Assembly: GCF_023824195.1 (NCBI RefSeq)
Contig: NZ_CP085442.1
Span: forward strand, 658,001-722,000
Direction: 5' to 3'
DNA length: 64,000 bases
Source: Priestia megaterium
GTDB lineage: Bacteria > Bacillota > Bacilli > Bacillales > Bacillaceae_H
Both the position numbers and the translations under genes were made by a program. Below the pieces are notes generated by a model. The model did not search any database. It was not told the DNA's origin and saw nothing but the letters and a program-made list of their open reading frames with translations. Shown piece after piece: positions 38,181 to 46,842 of the stretch (position 1 is its first letter; every line of letters starts with the position of its first letter).

Positions 38181-38303
38181 TTTTCGAATAAATCTAAAGT
38201 GAACAGTAGAGAAAAACTGCATTATGTCATTTTTGATATAAGTATATAACTAAAAATGCATAGGTTATTCAACTTTTTTCCTTTACACTATTTTTAAACC
38301 GTA

Positions 38304-38318
38304 AAGTAAACGCTTTCA
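38304..38318 (+). promoter_or_regulatory. Catabolite-responsive element upstream of madL
   Basis: AAGTAAACGCTTTCA matches the cre consensus WTGNAANCGNWNNCW at 14 of 15 positions (second base A instead of T). It lies 25 bases upstream of the madL start, where CcpA binding would block transcription. Confidence 0.75.
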
Positions 38319-38342
38319 ATAATGGGTTGGGGAGGAAGTAAT

Positions 38343-38756
38343 ATGATAATTTTCGGTGTAGCACTGCTGTCTATTTGCATGTTGATAGGGGTAATTGTAG
38401 GGGACGCATTAGGAGGGCTGATGGGAGTAGAAGCCAACGTTGGGGGAGTAGGGGTATCTATGCTTCTTCTTGTACTAGCGGTAGATTATTTAAAGAAGAA
38501 AAATAAGCTCCAAGTAAAATCCGAAGAAGGCATTGCTTTTTGGGGAGGTATTTATATTCCTATCGTGGTAGCAATGTCTGCACAGCAAAATGTTGTAGCT
38601 GCTCTTGATGGAGGAGGCATGGCGCTTCTTGCAGGGGTGGTAGTAGTCGTAGTAGGCTTTTTATCCATACCATTTATCAGCAGAATAGGAGAGAAAGCGA
38701 AGGTGAACGAACAAGAAATAGAGCTTTCTATTTTACCTAAGGAGCAGATAAAATGA
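38343..38756 (+). CDS. madL: Malonate transporter subunit MadL
   Basis: Small subunit of the two-component malonate:cation symporter known from Malonomonas and related bacteria. The 137-residue membrane protein has about four helices and the family hallmark MLIGVIVGDALGGLMGVEANVGGVGVSMLLLVLAVDYLKK. The start at 38343 follows GGGGAGGAAGTAAT; an ATG at 38322 overlaps that ribosome site. It overlaps madM by four bases (ATGA), so the pair is translationally coupled. Confidence 0.9.
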   Translation: MIIFGVALLSICMLIGVIVGDALGGLMGVEANVGGVGVSMLLLVLAVDYLKKKNKLQVKSEEGIAFWGGIYIPIVVAMSAQQNVVAALDGGGMALLAGVVVVVVGFLSIPFISRIGEKAKVNEQEIELSILPKEQIK

Positions 38757-39514
38757 TGAATATGATCAAAGAAGGATTAGAAAATAACGGGCTGATTACA
38801 GCATTTGCTATTATTGGGATTGTCATGTATATTGCTTATTTTTTATCAGATAAATTAACAAAAGGAAGAGTTCACGGATCTGCTATTGCTATTATGTTTG
38901 GATTAATCCTTGCATATATCGGTGGAGTGAACACAGGAGGAGAGAAAGGAATTTCTGATATACAGTTATTTTCAGGAATTGGTTTAATGGGCGGAGGGAT
39001 GCTGCGAGATTTTGCCATTATTGCTACTGCGTTCGGCGCCAGTTTTAGCGAAGTCAAAAAAACGGGAATCAGTGGGATTACGGCCTTGTTCTTTGGGGTT
39101 TTCTATTCCTTTGTAATAGGTGTAGTTATTGCTCTTTGTTTTGGATATAGAGATCCCGTTGCTTTAACCACAATCGGAGGAGGAGCGGTGACCTATATTG
39201 TGGGGCCGGTTTCTGGAACTGCGATTGGAGCCTCTTCTGATATTATTGCGTTAAGTATAGCTATAGGATTAATTAAATCCATTTCAGTTATGATTTTGAC
39301 ACCGATATTCGCTAAGAAAATCAAATTAAACAACCCTCGTACAGCAATGATCTATGGAGGAGTTATGGGGACGACGAGCGGTGTAGCAGCTGGTTTAGCC
39401 GCGACAGATGTAAAACTTGTACCCTACGGAGCCATGACAGCTACATTTTATACAGGTCTTGGTTGCTTACTCGTACCATCTATCCTTTTTTTACTCACAG
39501 AGATTATTTTTTAA
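38753..39514 (+). CDS. madM: Malonate transporter subunit MadM
   Basis: Large subunit, 253 residues and about seven or more helices, partner of MadL in malonate uptake at the cytoplasmic membrane. Family landmarks are SDKLTKGRVHGSAIAIMFGLILAYIGG, GGAVTYIVGPVSGTAIGASSDIIALSIAIGLIK and MIYGGVMGTTSGVAAGLAATDVKLVPYGAMTATFYTGLG. No malonyl-CoA synthetase or malonate decarboxylase gene is near, so the downstream metabolism is encoded elsewhere. A perfect 16-base stem terminator follows. Confidence 0.92.
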   Translation: MMNMIKEGLENNGLITAFAIIGIVMYIAYFLSDKLTKGRVHGSAIAIMFGLILAYIGGVNTGGEKGISDIQLFSGIGLMGGGMLRDFAIIATAFGASFSEVKKTGISGITALFFGVFYSFVIGVVIALCFGYRDPVALTTIGGGAVTYIVGPVSGTAIGASSDIIALSIAIGLIKSISVMILTPIFAKKIKLNNPRTAMIYGGVMGTTSGVAAGLAATDVKLVPYGAMTATFYTGLGCLLVPSILFLLTEIIF

Positions 39515-39564
39515 GTGTACAAAGTGTTTTATGAATAAAAGACTGCTGTGCTCATTAAACTAAA

Positions 39565-39607
39565 GAAAAGGCCATACTAAATAAAAATGTTTAGTATGGC
39601 CTTTTCT
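39565..39607. terminator. Bidirectional terminator between madM and terC
   Basis: A perfect 16-base stem AAAAGGCCATACTAAA/TTTAGTATGGCCTTTT, flanked so it can stop both converging genes. Confidence 0.93.
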
Positions 39608-39610
39608 TAA

Positions 39611-40276
39611 TCATTTTGTTGAACGAAAGCTATTAACAACCATGCCGCTTATCAGCACAACAGCAATTATTATAAACGGAATAAATGTTCCTAGAGATGT
39701 ATGGTCTGCAAAGAATGAATGTAAGTTCTTTTCATGTCCAATCATATTTCCAGCAGTATAAGCTAAAATAGCTGCTCCACCATAAACGAGCAGGGGAAAT
39801 CGTTCCATCAAATACAAAATGAGCTTGCTTCCCCAAACAATAATGGGGACGGATACGAGTAATCCTGTGACAACCAAGATAATATTTCCATGAGCTGCGC
39901 CTGCTACAGCTATTACATTATCTAGGCCCATTACAATATCAGCAAATACAATCGTTCTTACAGCGGCGCCCAATGTCACACCTGCACGGATTGAAGATGC
40001 ATCATCACCTTCTGATACAAGAAGCTTAAAGGCAATGATCACTAATAAAAAACCGCCAATGAGCTGCAAGTAAGGAATAGTTAGTAAATAAACAGCTAAA
40101 ATAGTAAGTACTATGCGAACTATCACTGCTAAGCCAGTCCCTAAAAAAATAGCTTTATTTCGCTGATATTCAGGTAAGTTGCGGCTTGCTAAGGCAATAA
40201 CAATAGCGTTGTCTCCACCTAATACAATATCGATACCGATAATAAGAAGAATGGAGGTTATTAATTCTAAATCCAA
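39611..40276 (-). CDS. yjbE: TerC-family membrane protein (YjbE)
   Basis: A 221-residue integral membrane protein with about seven helices. TerC-type acidic motifs sit in the first helix (IDIVLGGDNAIVIALASRNLP) and the fourth (FADIVMGLDNVIAVAGAA). The family includes Mn2+ exporters and proteins that metalate exoenzymes; B. subtilis YjbE is at the same place, beside mecA. A TTG start after GGAGGG gives the natural N-terminus. No yybP-type manganese riboswitch is evident upstream. Confidence 0.9.
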   Translation of the reverse strand: MDLELITSILLIIGIDIVLGGDNAIVIALASRNLPEYQRNKAIFLGTGLAVIVRIVLTILAVYLLTIPYLQLIGGFLLVIIAFKLLVSEGDDASSIRAGVTLGAAVRTIVFADIVMGLDNVIAVAGAAHGNIILVVTGLLVSVPIIVWGSKLILYLMERFPLLVYGGAAILAYTAGNMIGHEKNLHSFFADHTSLGTFIPFIIIAVVLISGMVVNSFRSTK

Positions 40277-40636
40277 TAGTCTTCCCTCCCAATATGTAAG
40301 GATAAGTAGCTCATATTGCTTTATCTGTGTTCATTTTTAACAAAAAGCGTTCATAGGGTAAAGAGATTATGTATATAACAAAGTAAGGTGTAAGGTGGCT
40401 ATGAGTTGTCAGAGTATTTTTTATTTCCTTTCTTTCGCATTTTGTCATAAAATAGATATACAAGGTTCACTCAAATAGTGTATGCTTGTATATCCCAAGT
40501 TAGAATGCTTTACAAAGTAAGAAAGTACATGTAATATTGCTTTAACACGGGGGTAAAATAGTCCCTTCATCGTTTAGGGGTAATGTTCGAAATGGCCGGA
40601 TTACCTTCACTGATTTTTCCGAAGGGAGAGATGATA
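40277..40636. promoter_or_regulatory. yjbE-mecA divergent region with a long hairpin
   Basis: No gene seen. A perfect 10-base inverted repeat GATATACAAG/CTTGTATATC with an inner CACT/AGTG pairing lies at 40457-40497. The rest is AT-rich and presumably contains the two promoters. Confidence 0.5.
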
Positions 40637-41317
40637 ATGGAAATCGAACGCATTAATGAAAACACAGTAAAATTCTTTGTCACTTACGTAGATATTGAAG
40701 AACGTGGATTTGATCGCAATGAAATTTGGTTTAGCCGAGAGCGCAGTGAAGAGCTATTCTGGGAGATGATGGACGAAATTCATCAAGAAGAAGAGTTTGT
40801 AGCAGAAGGTCCTCTTTGGATTCAAGTACATGCGCTTGAGAAGGGGCTAGAGGTTATTGTAACAAGAGCACAAGTTTCAAAAGACGGTCAAAAGTTCGAA
40901 GTACCTGTTGGTGAAAATGATAAAATCGATATCCCTGTAGATGGAAAAATTGAAGCGTTGCTTGATCATCAAGCGAATCAAAATAAAAAAGCTGATTTTG
41001 AAGAAGAAATTATAGAAGACGAAGGGCTACAGTTCGTCGCACGCTTTCAAGACTTAGAACATTTAATTTCCTTAAGTCACCATTTAGAGTTAGATGATAT
41101 CATCAACAGCATGTACGTGTTTGAAGGGAAATATTATTTATACGTTGAGTTTACAGATGATGAAGACTTTGTAGCTGAAATTGATAACATTTTAAGTATC
41201 ATTTTAGAATATGCAAATGAATCAAATGTAACAGTTCATCGTTTAATGGAATATGGAAAAGAATTAATCAGTGAAAATGCACTTGAACAAGTAAAGCAGT
41301 ATTTTCCTTTACGATAA
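40637..41317 (+). CDS. mecA: MecA, adaptor protein for ClpCP
   Basis: Recruits ComK (and ComS) to the ClpCP protease and also promotes ClpC assembly. The 226-residue protein starts MEIERINENTVKFFVTYVDIEERGFDRNEIW, the conserved N-terminal ComK-binding domain. An acidic linker (residues about 100-135) leads to the C-terminal ClpC-binding domain. The start at 40637 follows GGGAGAG by six bases; an ATG at 40583 adds residues not found in relatives. Followed by a terminator. Confidence 0.95.
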   Translation: MEIERINENTVKFFVTYVDIEERGFDRNEIWFSRERSEELFWEMMDEIHQEEEFVAEGPLWIQVHALEKGLEVIVTRAQVSKDGQKFEVPVGENDKIDIPVDGKIEALLDHQANQNKKADFEEEIIEDEGLQFVARFQDLEHLISLSHHLELDDIINSMYVFEGKYYLYVEFTDDEDFVAEIDNILSIILEYANESNVTVHRLMEYGKELISENALEQVKQYFPLR

Positions 41318-41353
41318 TAGCAGCCGATTTCATGTATATGAAATCGGTCTTTG
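41318..41353 (+). terminator. Terminator after mecA
   Basis: GCCGATTTCAT pairs with ATGAAATCGGT, followed by a T-rich tail. Confidence 0.82.
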
Positions 41354-41531
41354 TTTTGCCCTCTTTTTTGGAAATGCTCTCCGTTCATATCGAACAATAT
41401 AGGTGGAAAAAGCAGGCGGCTGGTTCCTACACAGGAAAGTGTAGTGTTAAAATAACAAGTTTGAGGATAATAACGGTATAGAGACCTGTTATTAATGATG
41501 AAAGATTGGTTTTAGGATAGGTGAAAACAAG

Positions 41532-43049
41532 TTGAAAAATAGATTACAGCTTTTAATTTTTGTTATTGGTATTATTGCTTTGCTTTATTTTACAAAAGGG
41601 TATTGGGACGGTAAATTTATTGGCGTGCTAAGTATCTTAATTACGATTAGTGTTGTTTTCATCGGTCTTGTTATTTCATTAGAAAACCGTCATCCAACTC
41701 AAACGCTAACGTGGCTCGTAGTATTAGGCGGTTTCCCGGTAATAGGGTTCTTTTTTTATTTGTTATTTGGACGCAATACGCGAAAACGGCGTTTATTTGC
41801 TAAAAAAGCAAAGCTGGATGAACAGGTGCTTTTAAAGATGGAAAGAGATTCCGGTATATTAGAAAATCACTTTGAACAGTTGGGCACAAGTAGAAAGCAA
41901 ATGCTGAAGCTAGCCGTCAGGCTTGGCAAGAGCCCAATTTCTTTTTCATCAGATACGCGCGCATTGACCAATGGAAAAGAGACGTTTCACGAAATTATGG
42001 AATCATTAAAGCATGCAAGGCATCATATCCACTTAGAGTATTACATCGTACGACATGATCACTTAGGAGAACAAATTAAAGATATTTTAATTCAGAAAGT
42101 ACAAGAAGGAGTTTATGTACGTTTCTTATATGATGCCGTGGGCAGTTTTCAGCTTTCACCGCATTATATTCACGAGTTAAGAAACGCGGGCGTAGAAATG
42201 ATTCCATTCTTGCCGGTCAGACTTCCATTTCTCAATAATAAAATCAACTTCCGTAATCATCGTAAAATTGTAGTCATTGATGGAACAATTGGATTTGTAG
42301 GGGGTTTGAATATTGGTGATGAATATCTCGGAAAAAGTCGGCATTTTGGTTTTTGGAGAGATACCCATTTGATGGTGAAGGGTGAGGCAGTCCGTTCATT
42401 GCAGCTTATTTTCTTGCAAGACTGGTATTATATGACAGGTCAGACGATGCTTACTCAAACGTATCTATCGCCTGATTTAATTGACATTGATATGGAAAAG
42501 TGCGGCGGTGTTCAAATGATTGCTGGCGGACCAGACCGTGAGTGGGAAATTATCAAACACTTATTTTTTGCGATGATTACGTCTGCGAAAGAGTCCATTT
42601 GGATTGCTTCTCCTTACTTCATACCTGATGAAGATATTTTTACTTCCCTCAAAGTAGCTGCTCTAAGCGGTATAGATGTAAGGCTTCTTGTACCTCAGAA
42701 GCCAGATAAAAAAATTGTTTTTCATGCATCACGCTCTTATTTTCCGGAGCTGCTAGAAGCAGGTGTGAAAATTTACGAGTATAAAAAAGGATTTATGCAC
42801 AGCAAGATTGTGATTGTTGATAGAGAAATTGCCTCTATTGGAACAGCTAACATGGACATGAGAAGCTTTCATTTGAATTTTGAAGTAAATGCTTTTTTAT
42901 ATCGCACGGCTAGTACCCAAAAGCTCGTATATGAATATATGCAAGATTTAGAAGAAACGAGTGAGCTTCACTTTAAAGACTTTGAAAAGCGGCCATTTAT
43001 ACAGCGGCTATTTGAATCAACAGCCCGTTTGCTTTCACCGCTATTATAA
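41532..43049 (+). CDS. cls: Cardiolipin synthase
   Basis: Condenses two phosphatidylglycerol molecules to cardiolipin at the membrane. The 505-residue phospholipase-D-superfamily enzyme has two N-terminal transmembrane helices (about 5-22 and 30-80 region with two hydrophobic runs). It also has two HKD motifs: NHRKIVVIDGTIGFVGGLNIGDEY near residue 240 and MHSKIVIVDREIASIGTANMDMRSF near 420. The TTG start follows AGGTGAAA. It is of the bacterial ClsA type. This gene between mecA and coiA is absent from that place in B. subtilis. Confidence 0.95.
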   Translation: MKNRLQLLIFVIGIIALLYFTKGYWDGKFIGVLSILITISVVFIGLVISLENRHPTQTLTWLVVLGGFPVIGFFFYLLFGRNTRKRRLFAKKAKLDEQVLLKMERDSGILENHFEQLGTSRKQMLKLAVRLGKSPISFSSDTRALTNGKETFHEIMESLKHARHHIHLEYYIVRHDHLGEQIKDILIQKVQEGVYVRFLYDAVGSFQLSPHYIHELRNAGVEMIPFLPVRLPFLNNKINFRNHRKIVVIDGTIGFVGGLNIGDEYLGKSRHFGFWRDTHLMVKGEAVRSLQLIFLQDWYYMTGQTMLTQTYLSPDLIDIDMEKCGGVQMIAGGPDREWEIIKHLFFAMITSAKESIWIASPYFIPDEDIFTSLKVAALSGIDVRLLVPQKPDKKIVFHASRSYFPELLEAGVKIYEYKKGFMHSKIVIVDREIASIGTANMDMRSFHLNFEVNAFLYRTASTQKLVYEYMQDLEETSELHFKDFEKRPFIQRLFESTARLLSPLL

Positions 43050-43055
43050 TTACTG

Positions 43056-43091
43056 TAAACCACATTGCGTATGCTGCAATGTGGTTTTTTT
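43056..43091 (+). terminator. Terminator after cls
   Basis: AAACCACATTGC and GCAATGTGGTTT pair around a short loop, with T residues after. Confidence 0.9.
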
Positions 43092-43168
43092 CTGAAAGAA
43101 AAGGGTTTAGTAGAAAGGTGTCGAATACAAGGATATAGCTCGCTACTATAGGAAGGAGAAATGTAAGA

Positions 43169-44350
43169 TTGTTAGTTGCCCAAACAGAAGAAGGCCTCAT
43201 TTCACTAGCTCAGCGCTTTTCGCTTGAACAGCTTAAGCTGTGGAAAAAAGAAAAGCAGTTCTACTGTCCCTCTTGTCAATCCCCTGTACAGTTAAAGGTA
43301 GGTACAAAAAAAATCCCTCATTTTGCTCACTTGAAAAAAACGTGCGTCGCTCAGCATGAAGGTGAAACAGATTATCATCTCGACGGAAAGCGAAAGCTGT
43401 TTCACTGGTTTAGTTCTCATCTTGAAGTCGAGTTGGAAAGTTATCTTCCTGAAATTATGCAGCGTCCAGATCTTCTTGTAGATACGCCCTCGCAAAAATA
43501 TGCAATCGAATTTCAATGTGCTTCCTTATCCTCCTCAGTGCTAACCAAACGTTCTATTCATTATGAGAAAGGAAATTATATGCCCCTTTGGATTATGGGG
43601 GCAAAAAGAATGAAGCGCTTATCCACTTATATGTATCAGCTTTCTTTTCAAGAGTGGCAGTTTCTTACTCTTTCCGATTATACGCCCACACTTCTTTATT
43701 TTTCACCTTCTACTAATCAACTGTTGAAACTTGAACATCTTATTCCTTTTTCATCTCAGATTTGTTATGCACAGCTTGTCGTGCTCTCTCCTCACGAGCA
43801 TACCTTTCATGATCTTTTTTCTACACATACACAACCTCAATTTTTCTCTTCATGGATAAAGAAAAAGAAGGCATGGAGAACGCATTATATCCTCTATCCT
43901 AATCAGAAGCTTCAGCCTTTTTTACACGCTCTTTATGAAAACAATATTCCTCCCTCCCATATTCCAGCAGAAGCAGGCATGCCGCTGACTTCTTTATACA
44001 TGGTTGAAACGTCTGCTGCTATATGGCAAACGTGGCTGCTTCTTGATTTAATGCAGCAGAAGCAAGTAGGGGATTTAGTTACAGAAAAAGAGTTATGCCG
44101 GCTATGGCTCTACAGAATTCATCAGAGGCATATTGTATTTCGGTCTTTGCCGATGGCCCCTGTTGCTGTGGAACAGCCCCTGTTTGAGTATATAGAGGTA
44201 TTATGCCGGCTAGGGATGCTAACGTATATAACTTCTGGGGTATACAAAATCAGAAGGTCCTACACGATTCCAAAGCAAACATCTGATGCTTTTTTAGAAG
44301 ATGGACAAATGATGAAAAAGTGGTTAAATCAAGCAAAAGAAGTGACATAA
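43169..44350 (+). CDS. coiA: CoiA-like competence protein
   Basis: CoiA proteins act during natural transformation after DNA uptake, in recombination. The 393-residue protein has an N-terminal zinc-ribbon-like pair (YCPSCQSPVQLKVGTKKIPHFAHLKKTC, about residues 31-58). A nuclease-like core follows (ERPDLLVDTPS-type strand MQRPDLLVDTPSQKYAIEFQCASLSSS near residue 100), with the D and E/Q of a PD-(D/E)xK fold. The TTG start follows AAGGAG. It precedes pepF as in B. subtilis (yjbF-yjbG). Confidence 0.9.
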   Translation: MLVAQTEEGLISLAQRFSLEQLKLWKKEKQFYCPSCQSPVQLKVGTKKIPHFAHLKKTCVAQHEGETDYHLDGKRKLFHWFSSHLEVELESYLPEIMQRPDLLVDTPSQKYAIEFQCASLSSSVLTKRSIHYEKGNYMPLWIMGAKRMKRLSTYMYQLSFQEWQFLTLSDYTPTLLYFSPSTNQLLKLEHLIPFSSQICYAQLVVLSPHEHTFHDLFSTHTQPQFFSSWIKKKKAWRTHYILYPNQKLQPFLHALYENNIPPSHIPAEAGMPLTSLYMVETSAAIWQTWLLLDLMQQKQVGDLVTEKELCRLWLYRIHQRHIVFRSLPMAPVAVEQPLFEYIEVLCRLGMLTYITSGVYKIRRSYTIPKQTSDAFLEDGQMMKKWLNQAKEVT

Positions 44351-44353
44351 TCA

Positions 44354-44412
44354 CTGAAAATCAGTACGCTTAAGAAAGAATCCTTTTTTCAAAAGCGTAC
44401 TGACTTTTGATT
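44354..44412 (+). terminator. Hairpin after coiA
   Basis: AATCAGTACGCTT pairs with AAGCGTACTGACTT around a long loop, followed by a short T-rich tail; a weak terminator. Confidence 0.55.
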
Positions 44413-44513
44413 AATTCTTTTAAAACAACATACAATAACGAAAGAAATAAAAAGGATTCGCCTTAGAAAAAGCGAACAGTTATAGACAGGTAGAAAAAGA
44501 TGGAGGGATGACC

Positions 44514-46331
44514 ATGAGTGAACAATCAAAAGTAAAAAAGTTACCAAGTAGAAGCGAGATAAAAGTAGAAGATACGTGGAAACTAGAGGATATTTTTGCT
44601 TCAGATGACGCATGGGAAAAAGAATTTGAAGAAGTAAAAGCTCTTATTCCGCAAATGGAAAAATTCAAAGGGAAGCTTGGAGAGTCGGCTCAAACTTTGT
44701 ACGACGCTCTTCAAGAACAAGACGAGCTCACAATGCGCGTTAGTAAACTTTATACATATGCTCATATGCGCTACGATCAAGATACCACTAACTCTTTTTA
44801 TCAAGGGTTAAATGATCGTATCAAAACACTTTATACCCAAATTGCAAGTGCACTATCGTATGTAACACCAGAAATTTTGTCTATTGAAGAATCAAAAATT
44901 AAACAATACATGACGGAACATAAAGAGCTAAAGTTATATGCTCACGCGTTAGATGAAATTACTCGCGAGCGTCCGCACATTTTATCAGAAAGTGAAGAAG
45001 CGCTTCTCGCTCAGGCTTCTGAAGTGCTAGGATCTTCAAGCAACACGTTTGGAATGCTAAATAACGCAGATTTAGAGTTCCCTTCCATTAAAGATGAAAA
45101 TGGAGAAGAAGTAGAAATTACGCACGGGCGCTATATTCGCTTTTTAGAAAGCAGCGATCGCCGCGTACGAGAAGAAGCATTTAAAGCGGTGTATGAAACG
45201 TACGGTAAATTTAAAAATACGTTTGCAAGTACGTTAAGCGGCACGGTGAAAAAAGATAATTTTAGTGCCCGCGTTCGTCACTATAATTCAGCTCGTCACT
45301 CAGCTCTTAGCACAAATAATATTCCAGAAGAAGTATACGATAACTTAGTTAAAACAGTGAACGATAATTTGCATTTATTGCATCGATATATTGATTTACG
45401 TAAGAAAGTATTAGGAATTGAAGAGCTTCATATGTATGATCTCTATACGCCTTTAGTAAAAGACGTAAAAATGGAAGTAACCTATGAAGAGGCAAAAGAT
45501 TATATTTTAAAAGGTCTGAAACCACTAGGTGAAGACTACCTTAACGTGTTAAAAGAAGGATTTGAAAATCGTTGGGTAGATGTTCATGAGAACAAAGGCA
45601 AGCGAAGCGGTGCTTATTCTTCAGGAACGTACGGCACCAATCCTTATATCTTAATGAACTGGCAGGATAATGTAAATAACTTGTTTACACTAGCCCATGA
45701 ATTTGGCCATTCTGTACACAGTTATTACACAAGAAAAACGCAGCCATATCCTTACGGAGATTATTCAATCTTTGTTGCAGAAGTAGCTTCAACGTGTAAT
45801 GAAGCGCTTCTAAACGATTATTTACTAAAAACGATTGATGATGAAAAGCAGCGCTTGTACTTGCTTAACCATTATTTAGAAGGATTCCGCGGTACGGTAT
45901 TCCGTCAAACGATGTTTGCTGAATTTGAGCACGATGTGCACGTGCGTGCTCAAAACGGAGAGCCGCTTACACCTGAATTATTAACAAAATTATATTATGA
46001 CTTAAATAAAAAGTATTTTGGAGACAACTTAGTAATTGACGAAGAGATTGGATTAGAATGGGCTCGTATTCCTCATTTCTACTACAATTACTATGTTTAT
46101 CAATATGCTACAGGATTCAGTGCAGCAGCGGCATTAAGCAAGCAAATCCTTGAAGAAGGAGATGCAGCTGTTGAGCGCTATGTAGGTTTCTTAAAGTCAG
46201 GAAGCTCTGATTATCCAATTGAAGTGTTGAAAAAAGCAGGAGTGGACATGACAACATCTCAGCCTATTGAAGAAGCGCTAGCTGTATTTGAAGAGAAATT
46301 AACGGAAATGGAACGTTTATTAAATCAATAA
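44514..46331 (+). CDS. pepF: Oligoendopeptidase F
   Basis: A cytoplasmic M3-family zinc peptidase that degrades short peptides, logically downstream of the two peptide importers. The 605-residue protein has the catalytic HEFGH at residues 395-399 in LAHEFGHSVHSYY, and the downstream glutamate ligand in FVAEVASTCNEALL. The start at 44514 is six bases after GGAGGG; the ATG at 44508 abuts that site. In B. subtilis excess PepF lowers sporulation by degrading PhrA. A terminator follows. Confidence 0.96.
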   Translation: MSEQSKVKKLPSRSEIKVEDTWKLEDIFASDDAWEKEFEEVKALIPQMEKFKGKLGESAQTLYDALQEQDELTMRVSKLYTYAHMRYDQDTTNSFYQGLNDRIKTLYTQIASALSYVTPEILSIEESKIKQYMTEHKELKLYAHALDEITRERPHILSESEEALLAQASEVLGSSSNTFGMLNNADLEFPSIKDENGEEVEITHGRYIRFLESSDRRVREEAFKAVYETYGKFKNTFASTLSGTVKKDNFSARVRHYNSARHSALSTNNIPEEVYDNLVKTVNDNLHLLHRYIDLRKKVLGIEELHMYDLYTPLVKDVKMEVTYEEAKDYILKGLKPLGEDYLNVLKEGFENRWVDVHENKGKRSGAYSSGTYGTNPYILMNWQDNVNNLFTLAHEFGHSVHSYYTRKTQPYPYGDYSIFVAEVASTCNEALLNDYLLKTIDDEKQRLYLLNHYLEGFRGTVFRQTMFAEFEHDVHVRAQNGEPLTPELLTKLYYDLNKKYFGDNLVIDEEIGLEWARIPHFYYNYYVYQYATGFSAAAALSKQILEEGDAAVERYVGFLKSGSSDYPIEVLKKAGVDMTTSQPIEEALAVFEEKLTEMERLLNQ

Positions 46332-46337
46332 AATTAA

Positions 46338-46372
46338 AATGAAGCAGGAGCTGTATCCTGCTTCATTTTTTA
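46338..46372. terminator. Terminator between pepF and the small membrane gene
   Basis: The perfect stem AAATGAAGCAGGA/TCCTGCTTCATTT with a five-base loop and T run; it also lies at the 3' end of the converging small gene. Confidence 0.9.
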
Positions 46373-46542
46373 AATCCTCGAAATTTGTTGTGATTGTTAA
46401 GCAATGTAAAAATAATAAGAATAGCTAAAAATAAGAGAGGGCCTGCGATAATGAGAGGAACAAGCTGCATAAGAGATAAAATATAGAATAAAAAAGAAAA
46501 CAAAAGGATAACGATACCTAGAGTAATTCCAGCAATTTTCAT
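46363..46542 (-). CDS. Small two-helix membrane protein
   Basis: A 59-residue protein, nearly all hydrophobic: helix one IAGITLGIVILLFSFLFYILSLM, a turn at QLVPL, helix two IIAGPLLFLAILIIFTLL, then a basic tail NNHNKFRGFKK. The ATG at 46542 follows GAGGTG by seven bases. I do not recognise it. It may be a membrane-stress or sporulation peptide, but nothing in the sequence fixes a function. Confidence 0.65.
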   Translation of the reverse strand: MKIAGITLGIVILLFSFLFYILSLMQLVPLIIAGPLLFLAILIIFTLLNNHNKFRGFKK

Positions 46543-46645
46543 AGTTAACACCTCTATTAAAAGCATAATTGGTTGTACTATATGAGTGAATCTGGCTGTT
46601 TATGAAGTTTTTTTATAAAAAAGTGAATAAAATTGAAAAAAGGGG

Positions 46646-46675
46646 TTGCCAAAAGTCGACATAATTTGCTATAGT
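46646..46675 (+). promoter_or_regulatory. roxS promoter
   Basis: TTGCCA (46646-46651) and TATAGT (46670-46675) with an 18-base spacer, just upstream of the predicted small RNA. Confidence 0.8.
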
Positions 46676-46682
46676 ATTAATC

Positions 46683-46800
46683 GTGAAGTTTATCACAAAA
46701 CAAACATATACCCCTTTGTTTGACCGTGAAAAATTTCTCCCATCCCCTTGTTGTCTTAAGACAAACGAAAAGACTTGGCGAAAGCCAAGTCTTTTTTGTT
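46683..46800 (+). ncRNA. roxS: RoxS (RsaE) regulatory small RNA
   Basis: About 115 bases from just after the promoter to a strong terminator (AAAGACTTGGC/GCCAAGTCTTT plus T run, 46768-46800). The body carries C-rich unpaired segments, TACCCCTTTG at 46710 and CTCCCATCCCC at 46737-46747, that can pair with Shine-Dalgarno sequences. A TTGTCTTAAGACAA palindrome lies between them and the terminator. This matches RoxS/RsaE, conserved in Bacillus, Staphylococcus and Listeria, and the place between pepF and yjbH (spxH) is the one I recall for rsaE in Staphylococcus aureus. In B. subtilis it tunes central metabolism and redox genes and is induced by nitric oxide through ResD. Confidence 0.92.
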
Positions 46801-46842
46801 TAGTCGATGCTTATATATTGGATAAGTATCGATATTTAATGA

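Noticed and set aside
40277..40580. Possible yybP-ykoY manganese riboswitch before yjbE
   Set aside because: The conserved manganese-binding loop sequences were looked for on the minus strand and were not seen.
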